DNA from: Astragalus membranaceus | Taxonomy: Eukaryota; Streptophyta; Magnoliopsida; Fabales; Fabaceae | Assembly: GCA_039519185.1 (NCBI GenBank) | Contig: CM076851.1 | Location: 95,229,531-95,293,530, forward strand | Direction of reading: 5' to 3' | DNA: 64,000 bases | Translations under genes and position numbers: made by a program | The notes under the pieces: generated by a model | Told to the model about the DNA's origin: nothing | Seen by the model: the letters and a program-made list of their open reading frames with translations, nothing else | Database searches by the model: none | In this document: positions 29,040 through 41,095 of the stretch, in pieces | How positions within the stretch are numbered: the first letter of the stretch is position 1 | Layout: each line of letters begins with the position of its first letter

Positions 29040-29167
29040 GATATAGAAATCTTTGGAGGTTCTTCCATCTTTAAGTGTACTGCCAATGAGACCGATGTAT
29101 CTCGTTTTAATCTAGTCTTTTGCCTAGATCATATTAAAAAATTTCTACTTATCGAAAAAAAGTTGAG
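29040..29167 (+). mobile_element. Possible LINE 3' tail
   Basis: Sequence ending AATTTCTACTTATCGAAAAAAA resembles the A-rich 3' tails of legume L1 LINEs. The body is absent and the target duplication uncertain. 29168-29997 contains nothing I can assign; 29340-29880 has short inverted GC-rich bits. Confidence 0.35.
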
Positions 29168-29997
29168 AGAGTAGTTTTGTAGACAATAATAAAATCATGC
29201 TTATGATGAATAAATATGAGCTTCGATGGGAAATGGGGGGTGGTTGCCAACTGCAAGCACTCTGACGTACAAGTCAGTCAATAATAGAGATGGAGTAACT
29301 GAGGATAACATACCTTTCTTAGGAGTGTGAGTGAGTAAGTGAAGCAATTGGGCTTACCCTAAAAGCCCCCAAATATTAGGCTGGCTTGCAATTGAACTAC
29401 TAGGCCAATTAGCTAATAGGAGTTGGATCCGGAATATAGCCCCTAAAGTCAGTTGCACATGTTGTGGAGCCGACTTGTGACCAAAGTCTTCCTCGTAGGA
29501 CATCGATCCAACCTGCAAAAGTTAGCTAACAATGATAGAAATATCAATCCATGTATCGCAACCACATATTTGTCATTGTCGTAATTTGTACACCAAACCG
29601 GCCGGGGTGTTATGGATTTTCTCCCAGCAACATTTGAGCTCTGCAATGAACATAAGTCAAGAAAGTGTATACCTTACTGAGAGCCGAGGTGTGTGTTCAA
29701 AATCCTGAAGTCCTTATTGTCGAGCCTGTGGGCTAAAAAGTGAAGTCGGGCTTTGGAAATTGTGAAACGCATAGCACGGATCCCGAGTTAGAGGTAGGAA
29801 ATTTACCTCGACGAGGTCTTTCTCCGTAGTCGAGGTAAGAGAAAACAATGCAAAACAATTTGCACCGAGGGAGTCTTTTACAATATCATTAAGATATAGT
29901 TTTTAATCCTATTATAAGATATGAAACAATGCAAAATTAAATATAATTCTTGAAAAAGTTACTAAAGCCGAAAAATATAGCTATTTAAATATTAATT

Positions 29998-30361
29998 TAT
30001 TCTGGACTGGATCCGGAGGTCCATTCAGCAATACCAGGAGGTGCATTTAGCAATTGGATATGAATTGGCCCATATCCACAACATACAAGCCCAATTAAAG
30101 CCATCACACTTGAATGGTTAAGATCGATTCTACTGATCCGACGATCCACAAACGGGCTCGATTCCTATAAATACCGGCTCCCATTGCCATCATAAGGTAC
30201 ACACTCTCATTCCTAGCTAAATCACTCATCTGTTCTCAATACTGACGTGAGCATCGGAGTGGCTTCACAGGTACCCCCCCCCCCAGGCTCACACTAACCT
30301 CCGGCCAGGCAGCAAGAGACCTACCAACTGCAGTCGACCCAATACTGCAAGGTATAGAACA
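29998..30361 (+). repeat. 5' LTR of gag-only element
   Basis: 364 bp; terminal TG mutated to TA. TATAAATA at 30166-30173 is a likely TATA box. A short C-run lies near 30273. The primer region TTGGCCACCACAGTGGGAG follows directly at 30363. Confidence 0.88.
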
Positions 30362-30432
30362 TTGGCCACCACAGTGGGAGATATCTATCTTTCACATCAT
30401 CACTACTCCTTGAACTTTTCTCTTGCTACTCC

Positions 30433-31992
30433 ATGGCTCCCAGAGGCAGACCCCGGAATCAAAGCATTGCCATACCCGCACCCCGACCAGAGGGTACTCC
30501 TGAGGGCAACGTCGCCAGCCTGCCTGACGAGGGTACCAGTCAGCCTGCCCAGCCCTCGAATGTGAGCCAACTTTTGGATCTCCTGTGCAATCGCACTCAG
30601 GCTATGCTGCAGCAGGAAGCTCGCCTAAGGCAGATTGAAAGGCGTGTGGCTTCCCTGCCCGAGCAGCCTCCACCCAGCTGGGGAACCCCTCCTCTGACAA
30701 CGATGGCTTCAAAACGCCATCAGTCTCTCCCTCGAAGGCATCACGTCCATCGTTCCCCCCCAAGGTGAAGGCACATACATCGCTCTCCCCCTCAGCAGCG
30801 CAGGCATGGAGGATCAGGCTCACCTCCAAGGACCCCTACATCCCCTCCATATGATACCTACCAGCTTCATGACTCCCACTTCAGGACCTCCTCACGTGCA
30901 TCCCCTAATTCTCGTGAGAGGTCAAGGAGTCGGGTCAATACCCACCAGAGGCACCACCGGGGATCGCCATCTAGGAGATCCCCCGACCGGCGCAGGTATC
31001 GAGATTCGGACTATGAAGACACCTCCCCTCGAAACTCAAGAAGGTTTTCCGATGAATGACCTTTCACTCAAAGGGTGGATGAATGTCGAATCCCAAGGGC
31101 CTTGGAAAAGCTGCCAACTCTCAAGATGTATGATGAAACCGGAGATCCAGATCGCCATCTGGCACACTTCTCCCTGATGATGCTCTATAGAGGCGCCAGG
31201 GAGCCCGTTCACTATAAAATCTTCCCCCTCACTCTCGAAAATTCCGCATTAGAGTGGTTTCAAGAGCTAAAGCCAAACTCCATCTCCTCATGGAGTCAGC
31301 TGGCGAAAATGTTCACGGCTCGTTTCACTGCCTCCTAGTTGAAACCCAAATCTGAAGAGGTTCTTAGGGCAATAAGGCAGGGAGAGAAAGAAACACTTAG
31401 AGAATATCTGGAAAGGTTCAACAAGGAGGCTGCCAACGTCAGGAACCTTGAAGACAAGAGGAGGCTCTTTTGGATGAAGGGTGGCCTCAAGAAGGGAAGC
31501 ATGTTTCAAAGGGACGTGGGGGTTGACAAACCCCGAAGCTTGGACGAGTTCCTTCGGAAGGCACAAAAGTACATGGACTATGAAGAAGACAACATGGCGT
31601 ACCAAGAGGAAGCCAAGGTTGGCAGTAATCAGGAAGAGCTGGCTTACAAGGCCATTGAAGAACCATGGCAGAAGGGAACCCAAGATGAGAGAATTCCTCG
31701 GGAATCCCGACCCCGACAAGGTCGCTTCTCAGAGTACACCCTGCTAAACACATTCCAAGCTAAGATCCTTGCCGAATGCGTCGACGCAGAGTTTCGGGAC
31801 ATCAAACAGCCCGAACCTCTCGAGCAAAGGAAAGGCCGAACCTCTAAGAAGTATTGTCGTCATCACAAAGGATATGGGCACAGTACCAGCAAATGCAACA
31901 CCCTCAGGGATGACATTGAAGAGCTGATCCGCGAAGGGAAGCTCGTCCAATACATGAATGAAGAGGAGGATGAGACCCGTGACTCTGAGTAG
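30433..31992 (+). pseudogene. gag: gag of the gag-only element, three nonsense codons
   Basis: One frame runs from the ATG at 30433 (MAPRGRPRNQ) to 31992 with no frameshift, interrupted by TGA 30766-30768, TGA 31057-31059 and TAG 31336-31338. Order: Pro/Gln-rich N-terminus, an Arg/Ser-rich basic stretch (SRERSRSR; RRSPDRRRYRDSDYED) around codons 160-205, the gag core (LEKLPTLKMYDETGDPDRHL; LEWFQELKPNSISSWSQL; LREYLERFNKEA) and a C-terminal zinc knuckle-like YCRHHKGYGHSTSKCNTL. Each stop is one C-to-T change from CGA or CAG. Structural protein only; decayed. Confidence 0.85.
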
Positions 31993-32358
31993 GAAGCAGG
32001 GCATCGGAACCTGAACCTAGGGCTAGGCCCAGTTAATAATTCTGATGTTAAAGCACGGAGACAGAATGTAAAAGCTCGATATGAATGACTAACAAAAATT
32101 CATTTTGCAATTAAAGTTTTTGCTTTAGCTCACTAGCATTAACACTTGTTCCAAAGAAAATTTCTTAAGATTAAGAAAGAAAAAGGGTCTAACTCAATAA
32201 TTAGGGGTGGAGCGAGGCAAGTTTGAGACCCAACATACCATGTAGGGAGGGACTGCCTGAATCGCAAGGGCAACCTCAACACTAGCTCAAAGCCAAGATC
32301 ATCTCTCCAAGTATTGGAAGTCAAGGATGTCATGGCTCCCTAAAACAAATAAGTGACC

Positions 32359-32838
32359 TTGGTTGTCACAACCCCTTGGGCGAGTTCTATCTGGGCCGAG
32401 TCCTGGAAAACTGTGCCAAGAGGATACTTCAAGCTGACCTTGGTGATCACAACCCCTTAAGGGAGTTCAATCTGGGCCGAGTCCTGGTAAAATGTGCCAA
32501 GAGGATACTTCAAGCTGACATTGGTGGTCACAACCCCTTGGGCGAGTTCTATCTGGGCCGAGTCCTGGTAAACTGTTCCAAGAGGATACTTCAAGCTGAC
32601 ATTGGTGGTCACAACCCCTTGGGCGAGTTCTATCTGGGTCGAGTCCTGGTAAATTGTGCCAAGAGGATACTTCAAGCTGACCTTGGTGGTCACAACCCCT
32701 TGGGCGAGTTCTATCTGGGACGAGTCCTGGTAAACTGTGCCAAGAGGATACTTCAAGCGGACATTGGTGGTCACAACCCATTGGGAGAGTTCTATCTGGG
32801 CCGAGTCCTGGTAAATTATGCTAAGGGTATACTTCATT
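32359..32838 (+). repeat. 81-bp tandem repeat, six copies
   Basis: Units start at 32359, 32440, 32521, 32602, 32683 and 32764, each exactly 81 bp (TTGGTGGTCACAACCCCTTG begins a typical unit); the last is diverged at its end. Since 81 is divisible by 3, long frames stay open on both strands (for example a 27-residue repeat with FYLGRVLVNCAKRILQAD), but there is no other coding evidence. It lies in the 3' untranslated part of the gag-only element. Confidence 0.95.
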
Positions 32839-33039
32839 ACAAATTGTCCCGACAGGCGTCGCCTCATCTCCATAAAGCAAGGCAAGCTTAGCAACTATAC
32901 TTAAAATCCAAAATACAAGCAAAATCACCTTAGCAAAAAAGAAGCAATTCCCCTCGGCACCAAGCAACCCCTGAAATTTCATCAAGAAGAAAAACAGGCT
33001 AAGAGACAGGATAAGCAACAACAAAATAAATACAAGCAG

Positions 33040-33790
33040 AATGCGAAGGACATGCCCAACCAGGCACCCAGGAGGGGGCCAAATCACATCTCGCAAGGAG
33101 GCAGCCAGCGCAGCGCAAGCCGGCACCCAGCGCCCAGGAGGGCTCCAAAACGCATCGCAAGGGGGCAGCCAGCGCCCAAGGCGCCCAAGAAGGCGCCAAA
33201 CCCCCTCTCGCAAACCGGCACCCAGGCTAGCGCAAGCCGGCACCCAGCGCCCAAGAGGGCGCCAAAACTCGTTTCGTGAAGCAGGAAGCACAGCGCACAT
33301 GCAAGCACCCAAGGCGCCCAAGAGGGCGCCAAATCCTGTTCCGCAGACAGCCAAGCGCAGCGTGCCAACTCCCTCTCACAAACCGGCACCCAGGCGTGCG
33401 CAAGACGGCATCCAGGCGCCCAGGGGCGCCAACATCAGGGGGCATGCCAAAACGTGTTTCGCAGGAAGTCAAGTGTAGCGCACAGGCAGGCACCCAAGGC
33501 GCCCAGGAGGGCGCCAAATCTTGCTCCACAAGGCGGCACTCAGGCTAGCGCAGGCAGGCACCCAAGACGCCCAGGAGGGCGCCAAATCCTGCTTCGCAAG
33601 GAGGTATCAACCCCCTAGCAACCAAGCATCCAGGCACTATCAACATCAGGAGGCATGGCACAAGGCGCCCAGGAGGGCGCCAACATCAGGGGGCATGCCA
33701 CCAGGCGCCCAGGGGGGCGCCAACATCAGGACGCAGCATCTGGGCACAAGGCGCCCCGTAGGGCGCCAACATCAGGACACGGCACCCCAG
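33040..33790 (+). repeat. GC-rich palindromic repeat field
   Basis: At least ten imperfect copies of a roughly 55-65 bp unit built on GGCGCCC-AGGAG-GGCGCC, an inverted repeat able to form a strong hairpin, alternating with TCxTGxTTCGCAAGG-like and GGCACCCA segments. Distinct from the 81-bp array. Long frames on both strands are a by-product of composition. Confidence 0.85.
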
Positions 33791-33956
33791 CTCGGTGCTT
33801 GGTGCAAGGATTACACCAAAGGAGGTGTGAGTCACGGTTGCGGTGAATAGATCTTATACGACCCGACAAGACACATGAAGTAACACTTCGGGTATATCGA
33901 CAAAAATTCTTCAAGCCAAGACTATCCTTCGGAATAATCTCGGCTTGGGGGGCAAC

Positions 33957-34338
33957 TGTTCTGGACTGGACCAGGAGGTCCATTCAGCAATACCAGGAGG
34001 TGCATTTAGCAATTGGGTATGGATTGGCCCAATCATTTCGGCCCATATCCACAACATAGAAGCCCAATTAAAGTCATCACACTTGAATGGTTAAGATCGA
34101 TTCTACTGATCCGACGATCCACAAACGTGCTCGATTTCCTATAAATACCGGCTCCCAATGCCATCATAAGGTATACACTCTCATTCCTAGCTAAATCACT
34201 CATCTGTTCACAATACTGACTTGAGCGTCGGAGTGGCTTTGCAGGTACCCCCCCCCCCCCCAGGCTCACACTAACCTCCGACCAGTCAGCAAGAGACGTA
34301 CCAACTGCAGTAAACCCAATACTGCAAGGTATAGAACA
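33957..34338 (+). repeat. 3' LTR of gag-only element
   Basis: 382 bp, preceded by CTTGGGGGGCAAC (polypurine tract). Same structure as the 5' LTR with an 18-bp insertion near 34030 and a longer C-run (34248-34261). Confidence 0.9.
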
Positions 34339-34343
34339 GAATT

Positions 34344-35065
34344 TTATATTCTAAATTATTAATTTAATAACAAAATAATTAAATTCAATTATCATGGGCA
34401 TTGAAATTATAACGAAATGAAATTTTTTTCTTAAATGGTGACTCAAAGTTAGTAGATATCATAAAAATATTTATTTATGTTAAAAAGGATTAAAGTGTAG
34501 TATAGATTTAATTTTTTTATACGCGAAACTATTATTAATTGGAGTACGGTACTCCAACCCGTATAAGAAAGTGCATCCTTTAATTATTCAGGGAGATGAT
34601 TGTAATTCAAGCATCTTTTAGGGGAAGGGAGTATAATTTACTCTAGAGTGTGTTTGGATTAAGCAATTTTTTCGGGTAAAGTAATTTAAGAGGGCAATTC
34701 AAGTGCTTCAAACCAAATAAACTTGTTTGGATAATAAATGTCGATAATTTTCAAAATGAATTTATTTTATAAGGTATTTTAGTAAGAAAACTAAATTTAG
34801 AAAATTTGAAATACTCTTATCGAATAGAAAAGAAAGAGTGAATTTGAAATACGACCTAAAAGTGAAGTATTTGGAATTCCTTTCTTGTAAAAAATTCATT
34901 TCTTGTGGAGAAATAACATTACTTGGATTTTTCAAAAATTCCAAATTGGCCTCTCTCTCTCTCTCTCATTTTCAAATGCATCAATTGAAATCATAAAAAA
35001 AAATGAAGAATTCAAATGCATCAATTGAAATCCTTTCATTTTCAAAAATTTTTACTTGGATGGGA
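34344..35065. other. AT-rich spacer, no gene
   Basis: AT-rich. TTCAAATGCATCAATTGAAA is directly repeated at about 34972 and 35011. GTTTGGAT recurs here and right of the LINE (41135, 41255), showing that the LINE inserted into this sequence. Confidence 0.5.
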
Positions 35066-35517
35066 TAATTAAATTTATTTATTCTTTTTTTTGGTCAACA
35101 TAATGAGGATTTCATTAGCATTAATGAAAAGGGCCAAGCCCCACCAGCAAGTACAAACAAGACAAACAAGACCGAAAACCCGGCCCAAAATAAAACGACG
35201 ATAGGGAACCGGGTTGCTACACCCACCCAACTAACAATAAATACTCATTAATAAAAAACACCTACTAACATGAAAGAGGAAAAGAACACAGCATCACTCT
35301 ACACCATACATCGCAATTCCAACCCTAATTTGGAAACCAGCAAAATCGATCACGATCTTCAAACCTCCACCTTCCACGAACCGATCTTCCCCCATCTAAA
35401 CAACAGCCCCGGCACAGCAGTGAAACAGAGAAGCGCCACTGAGAAGAAGAGAACGAGGACCACCGGAGGCAAATATAGAATTCATGAGCCAAAGAGACGA
35501 TGTACATGCAAAGTGAG

Positions 35518-38500
35518 CTACATTTCCGATCTGAGGAGGGAGCGAATACTGAGCGGAGGGGAAAGAACCCAGTTGCTAGGGAGAGATCCAGATGAACGCA
35601 ACTTCGCCACGAGATCTGCAATGGAGTTACAGTTACGACTCGTCCACGGGAACCCGCACCAGGTAAAATTTGCTTTGAGAGTTAATATATCGTCTAAAAT
35701 CAATTGAATTTCTCGTCTAACAATCTTTCCTCTACATGCTTCAATCAACACCTGCGAATCTGACTCCAAGAGGATAGCTGGGATATTCAAGTTAGCAGCA
35801 AGAACAATTGCTTCTCTACACGCCAAGGCTTCAGCCATCAAAGCAGAATGAGCATAAATGCGAGAGGTACCCCCTGCTACTAACTCCCCTTTGTAATTTC
35901 TAGCTACTATTCCTGAGAACCCTAACCCTGATCCAACGTTAAATTTGGCATTTGTGTTGAATTTGATTAGATCAACTCTAGGGGGTCTCCATTTAGAAGA
36001 GAAATACTTAGTAGGACTAGAATTCCTGCTAGGATTCGCCTGCACAGAAGTTTTAGTTAGACAGTTGTTTTGACAGAAGTTCTTAATGCCCAAGATAACA
36101 TCAGTAGGCCTAGGAGATAGCTCATTAAAGACTTTATTGTTCCTAGCCTTCCAGATATACCAAAGAGTACACATAATGGAGCCCATAGCAAAATCTTTAT
36201 ACTCTTGAGAACCCCAATCCCTCTCTATTAACCCATCAAACCATTCGTTGAAGCTAGAAATGTTTGTAGAGGTAGGGACACTGCAAAGCTGCATACCAAA
36301 CCAGATAGGAGTAGTCCAATTGCAAATAAAGAACAGGTGTTCAATAGTTTCCTCTTCTTCCTTACAAACTGGACATAGAGGGTTCCTAGCAATTCTCCTA
36401 ATCACCACATTACTATTTGTAGCTATAGCATTATGCTTTAACCTCCATAAAAATGGCTTAATCCTTTCTGGGACCTTAGCACTCCATATCATCTTCCACG
36501 AGCTCTCAGAATGCAAGTAAGAAGAAGAAAGCAGGAACTGTAGAACCCTCCTTTAGGTGAAGACACTGGAAGCCTGATTTGACACTGTATTCCCCATCTA
36601 CACTGTGAGGCCAATACAAACAATCCTTCTGCCCTGTAAGACTGATAGGAGTCTTTAAAGCTTCAATGGCACTAGAAGGGTGTAGCTTCTCCCTTAGAGC
36701 ACTATAGTTCCAAGCATGAGAAGCCTGGTCAATCAAATCAATCACTCTAAGATTAGAAGCCTCCACCACACATTGAGCTAAATCACCACTAGTAAGCCAT
36801 CTATCCTTCGTAACATTCACCTCTTCACCATTGCCAATGCACCACCTCCCTTCCAGCTTCAGAATATCCCTCCCATGTAGTAAACTCCTCCACATCCACG
36901 AGATCCCTGGCTTAGGACTGACATTCCAAAAAGCTTCTCTAGTACAATAGATACTCCTAAGCATAGTAGCCCAGTAAACATTAGGACTTTGAATACACCT
37001 CCAGGCTTGCTTAGCTAGTAGAGAAGAGTTTTGGGTGGAAAAATCCTTGAAACCTAAACCCCCTTTATTCTTATCACTACACAAAAACTTCCAGGACTTC
37101 CAGTGAATACCTCTAGACTTAATCTTAGAGCTCCACCAGAAGTTTGCAACTGCAGAACAGAGAGATTGACAGAAGTTCTTTGGAAGTCTCACTATAGACA
37201 TTACATAAGAAGGGATAGCCTGAATGATAGATTTAATTAAAACTTCCTTCCCAGCTTGAGATAAAAATTGCTCCTTCCACCCATCAAGCTTAGAGAACCC
37301 TTTCTTTGATCCACTGAAGAGCTTGGCCTCTAGAGTTACTCCACTCAGCAGGAATCCCCAAATATTTCCCTGGACTCTCCCACATAGGAATATTCAGGAT
37401 TGCAGCAAGATCTTCTCTCAGAATTAGAGGCACTCCTTTGCCAAATATGATACCTGATTTCTGAGAACTGATTCTTTGACCCGAAGCACCTGTAAAAGTA
37501 TTCAAAATAGAAACTATTTTATAGAGTTCTTCTTTAGTGGCCTTACCAAAGATGAGAGCATCATCTGCAAAGAAAAGGTGAGTTAGGGGAGGGGCTCTAG
37601 GTGCCAAAGACAGACCACACAGAGACTTATCACTATTAGCTTTAGATATCAGTCTAGAGAGGACATCAAAAACTAGAATGAAAAGGTAAGGAGAAATAGG
37701 ATCTCCTTGCCTCAAACCACACAAAGGAGTAACAACATTACTCCTATTACCATTGACCTGATACCTATACTTGACCGAAGAGACTAGAGACATAACAAGA
37801 GACACCCAAGACTGACAAAAACCATAGGAGAGCAGAACATTTTTGAGAAAGTCCCAATTAACACGATCATAAGCTTTATTCATGCCCAACTTAATGGCAT
37901 AACCATGAGTAACACTCTGCTTACTCTTCTTGAGGAAATGAAAAGCTTCTTGGGCCACCACCAAGTTATCTTGAATCAATCTACCACCCACAAAGGCACT
38001 CTGATGAGGGGACACTAGAGAGTTAAGAAGAGGCTTGAGTCTAGTAACCACCACTTTAGAGATAATTTTGTAAATAAAGTTACAACAACTTATGGGTCTG
38101 AGTTGATTAATCTCCTCTGGGTGAGGGACTTTAGGAGTTAAGGCCACCAAAGTATCATTAGTAAAGTCACCTAGATGCCCAGAGACAAAGAAGACACCCA
38201 CAGCCTCACAAACATCCTTGTTAATAATATTCCAATTCTTCTGAAAGAACTCTCCATTAAATCCATCAGGTCCAGGAGCTTTTAAAGCCCCTAAAGAGAA
38301 TACAGCCCTTTCAATCTCAGACTTTGAAATAGGCCCCATAAGTTTATCATTCATCTCCTGAGACACCAGAGAAGGGATGATATTCAAACATTCCTCACTG
38401 GCAGGGGTAATCCCAGGACAATAGAGATCCCTATAGAAAGCTTCTATGGCTTTCATTATATTAGATTGACCCTCCACCCACACACCATCCTTATCCTTCA

Positions 38501-39630
38501 ATCTATGTAGCTTATTTCTGTCTCTTCTCTGGATAGTAGACGCATGAAAAAACTTGGAGTTCTTATCACCAAAAGCTAGCCATTTGATTCTAGATCTTTT
38601 CCCCCAGAACATCTCTTCCTGTTTCCACAGCACATCAATTTCCTTTCCAGCTGAAATAATTTCATCTACATTATCCTGACTATTTCCAAGATTGCTCAAC
38701 CGTTGGATTTTAGCTTTAAGCTTAGTTATTTCAACAGCAGCATTCTTGAAAGTAGCTTTCTCCCAAGCCATCAGACCAACTTTACATTTCTTAGACTTGT
38801 TGTTGAAACTTTCCCATCCTGCTTCACTGCCAGCTTCACTCCACCAATACTCTTCAACAATCCTCCTGCAGTCAGGGTGCTCCTCCCAGAAACTCTCATA
38901 TCTAAACACTTTGGAACTCCTCGTAGGAGGGATATGATGAAGGACAATAGGGGAGTGGTCAGAATTAATGATAGGAAGAGCAATCCCAAGAGCATGAGGA
39001 TACAAATATCTCCAACCCCAATTCACCAAAATCCTATCAATCTTTTGGAAAGTGACTACACCCTCTCTAGGGTTGCTAGCCCAAGTAAACTTATTCCCCT
39101 TAAGATCAACATCCATCAATTCATTGTTGTTCAAAAACTCTCTGAACAGAGACAATCTGATAGGTTCAACAGGTCTGAGCCCATCCTTTTGTGATAGAGC
39201 TCATTTCAATAAAGTCCCCCATTAAACACCAAGGACCATTACGAAGGGGACTCATCCTTGATAATCTATTCCACAATAACCTCCTTCTATCAAACGTAGG
39301 GTTTCCATATACAAAAGTCATTTGAAATAGATTCCTAGACTTTTTTTCTAAAACAGCAGTATGGATATAATTGATACAAGAATCCAGAATCTGAATAGAA
39401 TAGGAGTTATTCCAGAAAAGGCCTAAGCCTCCAGAAGTAGCATCCGCAGGGACACAGTACATATTAAATAACTTCCATTTCCTTCTAACACGTTCAACTC
39501 TTTCCTTTTGGGCTCTGGTCTCCATAAGGAATAAAATGGCCGGGTTGTGATGACCTTTCATCAGGTCACCCAGCTCTCTACTAGTCGTGGACGCCGCCAA
39601 TCCACGACAGTTCCAACTTACAACAGTCAT
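35518..39630 (-). pseudogene. LINE ORF2: endonuclease, RT, zf-RVT, RNase H (frameshifted)
   Basis: Segments in order: 39630-39166 (APE-type endonuclease N-part, MTVVSWNCRGLA, GDFIEM), 39155-37290 (endonuclease C-part with SDHSPIVL; RT with LKAPGPDGFNGEFF, AYDRVNWDFL, RQGDPISPYLF, FADDALIFG), 37201-36506 (RT thumb/connection), 36516-35518 (zf-RVT CPVCKEEEETIEHLFFIC, then RNase H). Frame changes occur near 39180, 37290 and 36510. In the endonuclease the usual GDFNE reads GDFIE, and the first RNase H aspartate appears changed (FNTNA). ORF2 normally nicks target DNA and primes reverse transcription from it; this copy is dead. 39630 overlaps the end of ORF1 by 4 bases. Confidence 0.9.
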
Positions 39631-41095
39631 TTGGCTTTTGGGGGCTTGCTTAGGCTCGCCTCCTCAGCCATAGAAACAAAAGATCCCATTTGGAATGCAC
39701 CAAACAATGAAGTCACTCTAGCTTCATTCACATAGTCATTCTCATCATATCCTCCTTCAATACCTTTCTTCTTCTTACTACTAGTACCAGCATCACCAGT
39801 TTCAAACACTTCATTCTCCTTATCCACCTCTTTCCTCTTCAACTTCATACCTGATCCCATACTCAGAGCCAGAATGTTTTCCTCACTAGGCATCAATTGA
39901 GCTGAAGCTGGGCTGTCTTCCTCTTCCCCCTCCTCAGGAAATTCCACTAAATAGTCTACTTTTTCCACTGTTTTTTTGGGCTCCCTCCACATAATACTTC
40001 TCTTCTCTTTACTTCTCAACAAATCCACACCCGTCTCTACCATCTTTATCATATTATGCTCTTCTACATCACCTCTATCGCCTTCCACCAGCATCATCTT
40101 CCTTTCATTTTCAACTCCTCCATTAGACTTTTCCACTAACCCCTCTTCAGCTGTTCCACTTACTCCTCCCTTTCCAGCTCCAGGTTTAACTTTCACTGTA
40201 GCACCCCCCTTACCTATACCTTCATTTCCAACCACCCCTTCCCTCCCTTCATAACTTCCAGTAGCACTGCTTCTATCACCCACCTTTCCTACTGAAATAC
40301 CTTTATTTTCACAACTTAGCATTTGATCCAGAGAGTTCTTTCTTATATCAACATGCCTTATACCTACAGACAGGTCAACAGTTGGAAGCTTGGAGTTATC
40401 ACACCCAGGTCTAGCATTAGGGCTAGGCATTTTAAAATACATTCTCTCCTCTTGGACTTCGTTAATAACATTCTGACTTTGAATTTCTGCTGGGATAGCT
40501 GAACAATTAAGATCTGGTAGGCCATAAATTGCCCTCAACTCTGCAGCACTAAGCATAGGTTTTGATTGTTGACTGATTGCCAGATTTCTGTAGTAATTAT
40601 CATTGCTATCAGCTCCATTATTTCCAGTCTCTGATGAAGAGGTGGCTTGAGAAGGTCTATTTGAGTACTGAGGCTTACTCAAGAAAGATAACAATCTGGG
40701 GGCATTGACAGATATTTCTGGCCCATACTTTTGCTTTGAAGGATCAGTGGTTGACATGGCCAACTGGCCTTTGCACACTTTCTTTTCATGCCCTATGATT
40801 CCACATCTAAAGCACAGAGACTGGAGTCTCTCGTACCTATAGAAGACCCATAGGTTAGGCATATTTTTTCTTGAAATCAAACATCCTGTAGGCAGAGGAA
40901 CATTTAAATCTATCACCACTCTTCCTCTTATGAAGTTTCTAAGAATGACACCCCTAACAATAGGGTTTTCAACCTCCAGGACCTCACCTACCTTGCTCAA
41001 CAACTTAGTTGCATTTTGAACATTTAGGTTAGACAAAGGCAGGTTGTGTATTTGGATCCAAAACGGTACCTTGTCAAACTTGAGATCATTATAGA
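39627..41095 (-). pseudogene. LINE ORF1: DUF4283 plus CCHC zinc knuckle, 5'-truncated
   Basis: Open from the truncation point (LYNDLKFDKVPFWIQIHNLP) through the first ATG at 41036 to 39627, without interruption. It holds the C-terminal part of the DUF4283 RNA-binding region, then CFRCGIIGHEKKVC (CCHC) near residues 75-88 counted from that ATG, then a long hydrophilic Gly/Lys/Glu-rich tail. ORF1p binds LINE RNA in the particle. The N-terminal half is missing through 5' truncation at insertion. Confidence 0.88.

Larger units (their letters stand above)
29998..34338 (+). mobile_element. Gag-only (TR-GAG-type) Ty3/gypsy-like LTR element
   Basis: A 4.3-kb element with LTRs at 29998-30361 and 33957-34338 sharing TTCTGGACTGG...GGTATAGAACA. 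Flanking 5-mers are TAATT (29993-29997) and GAATT (34339-34343), one mismatch. A G-run abuts the 3' LTR. Between the LTRs are gag, an 81-bp tandem array and a GC-rich palindromic field; no protease, RT or integrase is present. By eye the LTRs differ at about 5% of positions plus an 18-bp indel, so it is older than the Athila element. It must rely on another element's enzymes. Confidence 0.88.

Noticed and set aside
32359..32838. CRISPR-like array
   Set aside because: Units are contiguous 81-bp tandem copies without unique spacers, in a plant LTR element.
32457..33850. Long frames on both strands over the repeat fields (up to 177 codons)
   Set aside because: The 81-bp period is a multiple of three and the GC-rich repeats avoid stops; no codon bias or domain, and opposite strands are open simultaneously.
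34600..35060. MITE with TIRs
   Set aside because: GTTTGGAT words repeat directly rather than inverted; no TIR pair or TSD found.
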